Assembly (NCBI GenBank): GCA_015662475.1
Contig: DQUB01000011.1
Location: forward strand, 1-5,144
Direction: 5' to 3'
Origin: Pyrodictium sp.
Lineage (GTDB): Archaea > Thermoproteota > Thermoprotei_A > Sulfolobales > Pyrodictiaceae
Length of the DNA stretch: 5,144 bases
Part shown: one piece after another, positions 1 through 5,072 of the stretch
How positions within the stretch are numbered: position 1 is the first letter of the stretch
Layout: each line of letters opens with the position of its first letter
Translations under genes and position numbers: made by a program
Notes under the pieces: generated by a model
The model's database searches: none
The model's input: only the letters and a program-made list of their open reading frames with translations
What the model was told of the DNA's origin: nothing

Positions 1-629
1 ACATACTTATGATAGTCGACATGGCCATGTGTGTTTTTCTGCTTCAAACAAGAGGTCATGTATTTACGGATGTTAATGGAGATAGATTTTAATTTTGATT
101 TTCCAAAGAGTGCTTCAACGATTTTATTATCAAAAGGTGGATAGAGGGCTGATAGTAGTAAGTGGACTAATTTATACTTCCATACGCTACTACCACCCTT
201 AATGCGATTGAATATATCTGCAGTGATGTTTTTGAGTACAATTGGGTTGTTTTTTAAGTCTAAAATAGAGGCTTCAAGAGCATATTCTCTCAATGTCTTG
301 CCATCTGGCATTGGTATGTTGAGGATTCTCTCTATTATAGCAACACCACTTCTTGGTTCTAGTCCAAATCTTCTAATTTGTCCCCAGCCCTTGATTGTGG
401 CTATGATTGCCTCTACATGTGAAGGTGTTGGTTGTTTTGCTTCTATTATGAGCTCTTTTGTGAGTAGATTTATCGTGTAAAGTGCTTGTATTTCTAGTGG
501 TAGGCATTTTGGTGAACTGTAAACTTTTTCAATAACGATATTTATCTCGTTGCATATATTGTCTAACATCTCATTAATGACTTTTATGCCTTTAATGTGT
601 GGGTTAGATTCTGGGGGAACTTTGGCCAT
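1..629 (-). CDS. Unrecognised AT-rich protein gene, 3' end cut by window edge
   Basis: Reading the minus strand from ATG at 629 gives 209 codons without a stop, up to the window edge, so the C-terminus is missing. Such a long open frame in DNA of about 31% GC, where stops should be frequent, argues that it is real. The product begins MAKVPPESNPHIKGIKVINE, looks mostly helical and soluble, and has Cys at 26, 42 and 194 and a hydrophobic stretch near residues 153-165 (KLVHLLLSALYPP). I see no signal peptide and recognise no family. A GGTG Shine-Dalgarno lies at 638-641 with an 8-nt spacer, favouring this start. An in-frame ATG at 656 would add nine residues, and a stop lies upstream of it. The TTATAT at 642-648 is too close to be the TATA box for this start. 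Low GC and a base skew unlike the neighbours suggest horizontal acquisition. Function unknown. Confidence 0.75.
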   Translation of the reverse strand, partial: MAKVPPESNPHIKGIKVINEMLDNICNEINIVIEKVYSSPKCLPLEIQALYTINLLTKELIIEAKQPTPSHVEAIIATIKGWGQIRRFGLEPRSGVAIIERILNIPMPDGKTLREYALEASILDLKNNPIVLKNITADIFNRIKGGSSVWKYKLVHLLLSALYPPFDNKIVEALFGKSKLKSISINIRKYMTSCLKQKNTHGHVDYHKY

Positions 630-941
630 GAGGAATACACCATATAAGTGTTGCATGTTGTGTTTACTAATGTGTTATCGTGTTTGTTGATGGCCATACT
701 GTTTATTGGCGATAAACCATGCGTTATTTGGTGTAGCCGGCCATCGGAAGGGGGATGGGTGAGCTTGTGAGGGTCTAGTTTCTATTGTGGCTGTGTGCTG
801 GCTTGTTTCTCTAACGTTATGGGTGACTGGTCTGCTTTAACGGCTATGTGGTGGGGAGAGTGTGGTTGGTGGCTGTTGCCAAGGCGTTTGGTGGTCTGGG
901 GTGTTGGTGGTTGTTTGTGTGGGTGTGAGTTTGGTTGATTG
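630..941. other. Non-coding gap: upstream region of the AT-rich gene and A+C-rich tail of dut
   Basis: This 312-base stretch holds no convincing gene. The left part (about 630-720) is AT-rich and lies upstream of the minus-strand gene starting at 629; a TATA-like TTTATC on the minus strand at about 712-717 is a weak promoter candidate. The right part is the region just downstream of dut. There the plus strand is about 80% G+T (145 of 180 bases counted from 781 to 960), so the dut transcript would have an unstructured A+C-rich 3' region. Short minus-strand frames here encode only low-complexity His/Pro/Thr/Gln-rich sequence. No T-run terminator is evident. Confidence 0.6.
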
Positions 942-1418
942 TTATGTTTTGTGTAGTCCTTCGCCATAGTATGTGCCTCGGTAGGGTCGTGATGGTTTTT
1001 CTGTGAGTTTTGCGAGTACTAGTTGGGCTATTGGGGCTCCAACTTCTAGTATGAGTCCGTGTGGGTTTAGGACTAGGAGCATTGCCTGTCCTCTGCCAAT
1101 GTAGCCGGGGTCCCAAACAGCACAGCAGACGGTTACGCCGCTTCTTATGAGTGTTGAGCGTGGGTAGCAGAAGCCAATGGCGTCTTCTGGTATGCGTACG
1201 ATTTCGTTGAAGGTTATCCTGTAAACGCCTGGTTCTAGTCTCCAGAATCCACCTTTTGGTTCAATGGGCTCTGTTTCTGCAGTAGCCTTATTGTCTACTC
1301 CGAGGATGCATGGTGAGCGAAAGGTGTGTACTTCGGCTACGGTTAGGTCGACGCCTGCGGGTTGCACGTGGCCGCCGCTGACGAGTTCTGCGATGATCTT
1401 GTCGGGTAGAAAGCACAT
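942..1418 (-). CDS. dut: Archaeal dUTPase (dCTP deaminase/dUTPase superfamily)
   Basis: A 158-aa trimeric-fold enzyme expected to hydrolyse dUTP to dUMP and pyrophosphate in the cytoplasm, keeping uracil out of DNA and supplying dUMP for dTMP synthesis. Visible family motifs are QPAGVDL at 19-25, the phosphate-binding PRSTLIRSGV at 86-95, AVWDPGYIGRG at 100-110, GAPIAQLV at 127-134 and a C-terminal PYRGTYYGEG at 145-154. dCTP deaminases carry a catalytic Glu ten residues after the Asp of the D-P/A-G-Y/F/W motif. Here that position is Met113, as I recall for archaeal dUTPase-type members such as the Pyrococcus protein, so dUTPase is favoured over deaminase. The start MCFLPDKI matches the usual family N-terminus, and no upstream in-frame ATG competes. 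It is divergent from the SagB-type gene. A CTATAAAG box on the minus strand at about 1464-1471 would place the transcript start about 20-25 bases before the ATG. Confidence 0.88.
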   Translation of the reverse strand: MCFLPDKIIAELVSGGHVQPAGVDLTVAEVHTFRSPCILGVDNKATAETEPIEPKGGFWRLEPGVYRITFNEIVRIPEDAIGFCYPRSTLIRSGVTVCCAVWDPGYIGRGQAMLLVLNPHGLILEVGAPIAQLVLAKLTEKPSRPYRGTYYGEGLHKT

Positions 1419-1460
1419 GGTTGGAGGCCCATGGTAGACCGTTCATAGAATAGCTCGTGT

Positions 1461-1472
1461 CTCTTTATAGTC
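1461..1472. promoter_or_regulatory. TATA element between dut and the SagB-type gene
   Basis: The near-symmetrical CTCTTTATAGTC reads as CTTTATAG on the plus strand and CTATAAAG on the minus strand. On the minus strand it is about 46-50 bases from the dut ATG, giving a short leader, so it fits dut well. On the plus strand it lies only 10-20 bases before the ATG at 1481 and overlaps the frame opened by GTG 1457. If it also drives sagB, translation of sagB would have to start further in (TTG 1499 or GTG 1526/1529). Assigned by pattern and spacing only. Confidence 0.5.
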
Positions 1473-1480
1473 TATGGCCT

Positions 1481-2365
1481 ATGGCAGCCGCTGTTGTTTT
1501 GAGATGCTGCTTCACAGAGTTAGCTGTGGTGGCTCTAGTCTTGGAGGCTCTTACCCCAATCTTTGAGGGGTTGAAGAAGCTTCTTTCGAGATTGCATGAG
1601 GGTGCTAGAAGGCTTCTTTTGCAAGGTTTAGCTGTTCTCGTTGAGACACGTGATCCTGCAATGTTGTACCATGTTGCATCCTCTATAGGTGTTTACGGCG
1701 AATACTATGACGAGCCTAGTCCTGCCTGGCCAGGCTTCTTCAAAGAGTATGGTGGTTCTGAGATAGAACTTCCAAGACCACTCCAAGCCTCTGGTGTGGA
1801 TGTTTTGAAGGCTATAGCTTCTAGGAGAAGTCGTAGAGAGTATGGTGGCCCGCTAACCCTACAAGAGATCTCGACAATCCTCTACTACTCCGTGGGTATA
1901 ACGGGGTGGGAGACAGGCTGGCCTCTACGGGCATACCCATCAGCTGGAGCACTCCAACCACTAGAAGCATATGTTGCAATCTCACAGGTTGAAGGGCTGG
2001 AGCCAGGACTCTACCACTACAACCCACGTCGACACACACTAGTGCTGCTTAGAAGAGGGAACATAATGAACGACTTGCAGCGTGCCTGCCTAGAACAAGA
2101 GTTTGTCAGCAAAGCACCAGCAGCAATAATATACACAGCCTTATACGCACGCACAGCCTCAAAATATGGCACGAGAGGGTACCGCTACATACACCTTGAC
2201 GCTGGCACAGCCATAGAAAATACATACCTTGTAGCAGAAGCTCTAGGACTAGCAACAGTAGTCATAGGAGCATTCTACGACGACATGCTATGCAAACTCC
2301 TAGACATCGACTGTAGATGGGAACTACCAGTAGCAGTAATGCCGATAGGTAAGAGGGTCGGCTAA
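1481..2365 (+). CDS. SagB-type nitroreductase-fold flavoprotein (FMN dehydrogenase-like)
   Basis: A 294-aa protein of the SagB/nitroreductase superfamily, whose members bind FMN and oxidise or reduce small substrates; SagB oxidises azolines in thiazole/oxazole-modified peptide pathways. Seen in order: a hydrophobic, possibly membrane-associated N-terminus (about 1-30), then YHVASS (63-68, the SagB-type entry motif), SRRSRREYGG (114-123, FMN phosphate contact), RAYPSAGALQPLEAYV (150-165), GLYHYNP (176-182), GTRGYRYIHLDAGTAIEN (230-247), GLATVVIGAFYDD (256-268) and PVAVMPIGK (283-291). The core is complete. No cyclodehydratase/YcaO gene is nearby, so it appears to stand alone and its substrate is unknown. 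ATG 1481 is chosen because a TATA-like TTCATAGA (1442-1449) lies at a suitable distance. GTG 1457 would add eight residues but overlaps a TATA element, and TTG 1499 is also possible. A+C content rises from about 33% near 1561-1620 to about 65% near 2101-2160. Confidence 0.87.
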   Translation: MAAAVVLRCCFTELAVVALVLEALTPIFEGLKKLLSRLHEGARRLLLQGLAVLVETRDPAMLYHVASSIGVYGEYYDEPSPAWPGFFKEYGGSEIELPRPLQASGVDVLKAIASRRSRREYGGPLTLQEISTILYYSVGITGWETGWPLRAYPSAGALQPLEAYVAISQVEGLEPGLYHYNPRRHTLVLLRRGNIMNDLQRACLEQEFVSKAPAAIIYTALYARTASKYGTRGYRYIHLDAGTAIENTYLVAEALGLATVVIGAFYDDMLCKLLDIDCRWELPVAVMPIGKRVG

Positions 2366-2450
2366 CTCCGGGTTCTTCACCGCCCACACAGGGGGCTCGA
2401 CACCGATAGGGGGGCCTTATCCACATCCCCACACTTCAAAGATAAGATGA

Positions 2451-2466
2451 GAGCCTATATAGGCTC
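2451..2466. promoter_or_regulatory. 16-bp perfect palindrome with TATA core
   Basis: GAGCCTATATAGGCTC is its own reverse complement and has CTATATAG at its centre. As a TATA box it would place a transcript start about 25 bases downstream, near 2483, just before the stem-loop at 2491. The symmetry could equally be a dimeric regulator site that blocks TBP. A second TATA-like ATATATA follows at 2477-2483, and the two lie in an imperfect direct repeat (GCCTATATAGG, then GCCTATGGATATATAGG). Promoter role is inferred. Confidence 0.5.
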
Positions 2467-2490
2467 GTGCCTATGGATATATAGGTTGGA

Positions 2491-2557
2491 CCTCGGCCGA
2501 CGCCCCCGCTCGAGACCCCCGAAAACGGGGGTCTGTGAGCGGGGGTCCGGCTAGAGG
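2491..2557 (+). ncRNA. Candidate structured RNA or 5' leader: long GC-rich stem-loop
   Basis: The inner arms CCCCCGCTC (2503-2511) and GAGCGGGGG (2537-2545) pair over 9 bp. After a small internal irregularity, AGACCCCCG (2513-2521) pairs with CGGGGGTCT (2526-2534) around an AAAA tetraloop (2522-2525). An outer stem pairs CCTC (2491-2494) with GAGG (2554-2557) and continues through GGCCG/CGGCT with one bulged A. An ACA follows at 2567-2569, but a pseudouridylation pocket and a K-turn are not clearly formed. TATA-like elements at 2451-2466 and 2477-2483 point into it, and there is no T-run after it, so it may be the leader of the gene at 2599. It matches no RNA family I can name. A DNA-level hairpin is the main alternative. 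Confidence 0.4.
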
Positions 2558-2584
2558 CCGCGGCTTACACATTCTCTACTTGCT

Positions 2585-2590
2585 GAGGTG
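2585..2590 (+). promoter_or_regulatory. Shine-Dalgarno GAGGTG that fixes a TTG start
   Basis: GAGGTG complements the archaeal 16S 3' end and ends 8 bases before TTG 2599. The only nearby ATG (2611) would have a 20-base spacer, so the TTG is the better start. Confidence 0.65.
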
Positions 2591-2598
2591 GTAGAGCT

Positions 2599-2847
2599 TT
2601 GGACAACTGTATGCTTGTTAGCGATCTTCTAGAAGTCTGCATAGGCGATGTTGTCGAGGTTTTCTTCCAAGGAGGCTACAAGTTCTATGGAGAAGTTGTT
2701 GGTGTGAAGAAGGGGAAACTTATGCTCTACTGTCCTCCACTTAGCGGTAAAGCATCATATCTTGTTGTGGATGTAGAGAAGGTTGCAGGTTTGAGGCTTG
2801 TCTCATGCGGCAACATAAAAGCTGAAAGGAGTGTATGTCGAGGATAA
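2599..2847 (+). CDS. Small all-beta protein, possibly Sm/SH3-like barrel
   Basis: An 82-aa protein starting at TTG, supported by a well-placed GAGGTG. The pattern is a short N-terminal helix (VSDLLEVCIG) followed by alternating strands: DVVEVFF, YKFYGEVVGVKK, GKLMLYCPP, SYLVVDVEKV and AGLRLV. This order, with a Gly between strands 1 and 2 and a strongly bent G-x-V-V-G-V strand 2, resembles the five-stranded Sm/LSm or SH3-like barrel, so RNA binding is a reasonable guess. The canonical Sm2 motif is not clear, and I do not recognise the family. No membrane segment is present; Cys lie at residues 4, 15, 45, 70 and 80. It sits downstream of the GC-rich stem-loop and has no close TATA box, so the leader may contain that structure. 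Function unassigned. Confidence 0.65.
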   Translation: MDNCMLVSDLLEVCIGDVVEVFFQGGYKFYGEVVGVKKGKLMLYCPPLSGKASYLVVDVEKVAGLRLVSCGNIKAERSVCRG

Positions 2848-2960
2848 CACCTCATAGGGGAAACCCAGCATTTTCTAGGGACTATTTCAGAACTTGCAAT
2901 GGTGGATCATCTCGTTGGAAAATCTGGTGGGGGAGCATAGGGTGGAAAAAGCTGCTATAG
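2835..2960 (+). CDS. Doubtful 41-codon ORF, tryptophan-rich
   Basis: ATG 2835 opens 41 codons in another frame, overlapping the last 13 bases of the small barrel gene. An AGGAG lies at 2827-2831, only 3 bases before the ATG. The peptide is basic and has four Trp in ten residues (28, 31, 32, 37), ending WKKLL. It could be translated by coupling to the upstream gene. The short spacer, small size and lack of any recognised relative make chance likely. Confidence 0.18.
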   Translation: MSRITPHRGNPAFSRDYFRTCNGGSSRWKIWWGSIGWKKLL

Positions 2961-3047
2961 GCTAGGGTAGAAGTGGCAGGTCTGTGTAGAGAGAAGATGT
3001 GATTATGCGATGAAGTTGGGCTAGCCTTGGCTCTTACGATGTTAACG

Positions 3048-3055
3048 CTATTTTA
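3048..3055 (+). promoter_or_regulatory. TATA box of mtnP
   Basis: CTATTTTA is centred about 40 bases before the TTG start. A transcript start about 25 bases downstream (near 3077) would leave a leader of about 14 bases, which includes the GGTG at 3078-3081 (9-base spacer to TTG 3091). The spacing supports a single-gene transcript with a short leader. Confidence 0.5.
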
Positions 3056-3090
3056 CCCTCTTCTACGTGGAGAAAGTGGTGTTGTAGGTT

Positions 3091-3921
3091 TTGTACGAGC
3101 CTGTCTTCCCCCCGAAGACAAAGGCTGTTGCTGAGATAGGCATTATTGGTGGTAGCGGTCTTTATGATCCAGGACTTTTTGAGAGTGCTAAAGAGGTGAA
3201 AGTATATACACCCTATGGAGAGCCAAGTGATAGCATCATTGTTGGTGTTGTGAAAGGCAGGAAAGTAGCTTTTCTACCACGTCACGGTAGAGGTCATAGG
3301 ATACCACCTCATCGTGTCAACTATCGAGCCAATATATGGGCTTTGAAGAGTCTTGGTGTCAAGTGGGTTATAAGTGTCTCTGCTGTAGGTAGTTTGCAAG
3401 AGCATATTAAGCCTGGAGATCTTGTTGTACCAGACCAGTTTATAGACATGACGAAGAGGAGAGAGTATAGCTTCTTCGAAGGCTCAGTAGTAGCTCATGT
3501 GAGCATGGCTGAGCCCTTCTGTGAGCAGCTAAGAAAACTGTTGATAGACACTGCTAAACAGCTTGGCTATACTGTGCATGAGAGAGGCACCTACATATGC
3601 ATTGAGGGGCCAAGATTCTCGACAAAGGCTGAGAGTAGGATTTGGAGAGAAGTGTTCAAAGCCGATATAATTGGCATGACACTCGTACCAGAAGTCAATC
3701 TTGCATGTGAAGCCCAGCTATGCTATGCAACACTAGCACTCGTAACCGACTATGACGTATGGGCTGAAAGACCAGTGACAGCTGAGGAGGTGATGAGGGT
3801 TATGAAGGAGAATACTGAGAAGGCAAAGAGGATATTGTATGAGGTTATACCACGCATACCAGAACAACCAGACCCAAACCAATGCAGTTGCTGTAGAGCA
3901 CTAGAAACAGCACTACTCTAA
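3091..3921 (+). CDS. mtnP: S-methyl-5'-thioadenosine phosphorylase (MTAP II type)
   Basis: A 276-aa cytoplasmic enzyme that phosphorolyses 5'-methylthioadenosine to adenine and 5-methylthioribose-1-phosphate, in polyamine by-product and methionine salvage. It is clearly related to Sulfolobus solfataricus MTAP II: IGIIGGSGLYDPG (16-28) binds phosphate, followed by LPRHGRGHRIPPHRVNYRAN (62-81), VISVSAVGSL (93-102), DQFIDMTKRREYSFF (115-129), CIEGPRFSTKAES (170-182), IGMTLVPEVNLACEA (194-208) and TDYDVWAE (219-226). Cys144, 206, 211, 265, 267 and 268 match the positions that form stabilising disulfides and the CxC motif in the Sulfolobus enzyme, so a disulfide-locked hexamer is expected. The length is about 6 residues more than that homologue, all at the N-terminus. 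TTG 3091 has GGTG at 3078-3081. The gene appears to be transcribed alone. Its third positions shift from G/T to A/C towards the 3' end. Confidence 0.96.
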   Translation: MYEPVFPPKTKAVAEIGIIGGSGLYDPGLFESAKEVKVYTPYGEPSDSIIVGVVKGRKVAFLPRHGRGHRIPPHRVNYRANIWALKSLGVKWVISVSAVGSLQEHIKPGDLVVPDQFIDMTKRREYSFFEGSVVAHVSMAEPFCEQLRKLLIDTAKQLGYTVHERGTYICIEGPRFSTKAESRIWREVFKADIIGMTLVPEVNLACEAQLCYATLALVTDYDVWAERPVTAEEVMRVMKENTEKAKRILYEVIPRIPEQPDPNQCSCCRALETALL

Positions 3922-4126
3922 CCCTACAAGCTCGAGAAAAAGCACGCTACCCCCTCAAAACCGCTGTCTTTTACATAGAACCTACACTACAACATCATCA
4001 CCACATTGAGCCGAAGTTTAACCTTCAAATACTTTTAGCCTTGCATACGAGAACTACATGGATGTTGAAGTATACAAGTTTACAACACAACAATAATGGT
4101 TTTTGGGTGAAAGCCCAAGAGCTCTC

Positions 4127-4134
4127 TTTTATTT
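4127..4134 (+). promoter_or_regulatory. TATA box of the membrane-protein gene
   Basis: TTTTATTT is centred about 40 bases before ATG 4171. The expected transcript start is near 4155, leaving a leader of about 16 bases that contains GGTG at 4159-4162 (8-base spacer). Confidence 0.5.
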
Positions 4135-4136
4135 TC

Positions 4137-4148
4137 GCACACGTGTGC
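4137..4148. promoter_or_regulatory. 12-bp perfect palindrome, operator-like
   Basis: GCACACGTGTGC is a perfect inverted repeat lying directly between the TATA box and the expected transcript start. Archaeal repressors commonly bind there to block polymerase recruitment. Its role and partner are inferred from position only. Confidence 0.45.
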
Positions 4149-4170
4149 CTACCATTATGGTGTATACGGT

Positions 4171-4770
4171 ATGGAGCTAGATTTATGTCAGGTAGCTTGC
4201 CTAGGACTGTTTACCGCATTAACATTGCAACTGTTTTTACAGAGACGTAGAGGTACAGCCTATCTAGTTGTTGAAGGTTTAGAGCGTAGGATTAAGAGGA
4301 GGGGGCGGTATAGTGGAGTGCGTCTTTGCTTTAACAGCGAATGTTATGGTAGTGAGAAGCTTGTATGTGCTGGAGGTGTATGTGTTCCAGAGGTAAGCAG
4401 ACTTGAAGCTACTCCTGCTGTCGAGAAGATTAGGATGAGTGTGCCAGGAGCACAGTTTGAAGGCGAAGCTATACTCTCCGCACATACACTCCGCATAGAG
4501 GGGATGGTGTATCGAAGTGGTAAGCTCAATATACTATTCCCACACCCAGACGATCCACGCAGAATAGTTCGAAGGATGGTGTATGGGTCTGGAAGAGTAG
4601 AAGTTGTTGTAGGTTTGGGGGTGAAGGCTGGCCAAGCACAACTACTAGGATGCAATAGTTATAGCATAGTCTTGGTCTTAGAAACTGCTAGAGAAAAAAG
4701 TGTTAAAACATTGAATCTTGTATGCGTGAAAACAGGTGATGTGGGAAAATATAGTTTAGAGGTACGCTAG
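4171..4770 (+). CDS. Unrecognised single-pass membrane protein with four-Cys cluster
   Basis: A 199-aa protein. Residues 5-24 form one hydrophobic helix, preceded by acidic residues (E2, D4) and followed by RRR (25-27). By the positive-inside rule the C-terminal domain should be cytoplasmic. A very basic linker (39-46) leads to a cluster C53-x4-C58-x7-C66-x4-C71, which could bind metal or form disulfides; two more Cys lie at 161 and 185. The rest (about 85-199) looks like a beta-rich domain with repeated strand patterns such as EAILSAHTLRIEGMVY and RVEVVVGLGV. I recognise no family. The start is supported by GGTG at 4159-4162 with an 8-base spacer and a TATA box at 4127-4134. The gene is convergent with the FUN14-like gene and their stop codons overlap. 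No enzymatic motif is seen. Confidence 0.75.
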   Translation: MELDLCQVACLGLFTALTLQLFLQRRRGTAYLVVEGLERRIKRRGRYSGVRLCFNSECYGSEKLVCAGGVCVPEVSRLEATPAVEKIRMSVPGAQFEGEAILSAHTLRIEGMVYRSGKLNILFPHPDDPRRIVRRMVYGSGRVEVVVGLGVKAGQAQLLGCNSYSIVLVLETAREKSVKTLNLVCVKTGDVGKYSLEVR

Positions 4771-5072
4771 TCACCCTGTGTAAGACCAACAATAAAACCT
4801 GCCGCGAATCCTGCAAGTGGTACCGTCAAAGCCATACCTTTGAGAAGAGATACCGCACCTTGCAGAGCACCTATGCCTGCAGCTAAAAGTTTTGCGAGCT
4901 CGTCCCAGTGAATCTCTATAACGCCAAGCATATTCAAATACATTAGCATAAGCATGTGTGACCCAAGCAACAACATGAATAGATTGAGCATCTTCCTCAA
5001 CGCATAGCCAGCAGCATAGCCAGCAATAAAGCCCACACTAGCCCCCATGATAACCGTTAAAGCGTCAACCAC
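4767..5072 (-). CDS. FUN14-family small membrane protein
   Basis: A 101-aa protein with three hydrophobic segments: about 4-24 (Gly/Ala zipper GFIAGYAAGYAL), 28-52 (MLNLFMLLLGSHMLMLMYLN) and 78-97 (GMALTVPLAGFAAGFIVG), separated by an amphipathic stretch containing EIHWDELAKLL (53-63). This order, the G-Y-A-L-R/K-K-M-L junction after helix 1 and the I-x-W-D segment are typical of archaeal FUN14 proteins, whose role is unknown; eukaryotic members sit in the mitochondrial outer membrane. GTG 5072 is preferred because a GGAGGG lies 8 bases upstream. TTG 5090 would add six residues encoded by the purine-rich ribosome-site region, and ATG 5048 is also possible. Stop codons overlap the neighbouring convergent gene. 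A frame entering from the right edge on the same strand and ending at 5112 (…ELLSRMSLA) may be the tail of an upstream gene. Confidence 0.8.
   Translation of the reverse strand: MVDALTVIMGASVGFIAGYAAGYALRKMLNLFMLLLGSHMLMLMYLNMLGVIEIHWDELAKLLAAGIGALQGAVSLLKGMALTVPLAGFAAGFIVGLTQGD

Noticed and set aside
202..480. Plus-strand 92-codon ORF
   Set aside because: It lies wholly opposite the longer minus-strand frame at 1-629, which has a better start, ribosome site and length; the product is a patchy hydrophobic shadow.
782..1116. Two minus-strand ORFs (61 and 90 codons) overlapping the end of dut
   Set aside because: They encode low-complexity His/Pro/Thr/Gln-rich sequence, as expected from A+C-rich DNA read in the wrong frame.
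942..1418. Annotation as dCTP deaminase
   Set aside because: Same superfamily, but the catalytic Glu position is Met113, and the motif context is that of archaeal dUTPase.
1821..2039. Minus-strand 72-codon ORF
   Set aside because: Antisense to the conserved FMN-binding core of the SagB-type gene.
2491..2557. Stem-loop as a bacterial-type intrinsic terminator
   Set aside because: No T-run follows it, archaeal terminators are T-tract based, and it lies about 125 bases past the sagB stop.
2580..2597. tRNA D-arm look-alike TTGCTGAGGTGGTAGAGC
   Set aside because: It resembles the A-box, but no anticodon arm, T-loop or acceptor stem follows; the motif is explained by the GAGGTG ribosome site.
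3790..3818. C/D box sRNA-like GTGATGA…CTGA
   Set aside because: It is inside conserved mtnP coding sequence, and no C'/D' pair or terminal stem was found.
4041..4250. Plus-strand 69-codon ORF
   Set aside because: It spans the promoter and start of the 4171 gene in another frame, with no ribosome site and no protein-like pattern.
4279..4655. Minus-strand ORFs (68 and 103 codons)
   Set aside because: Antisense shadows of the 4171-4770 gene, which has a promoter, ribosome site and coherent domain layout.
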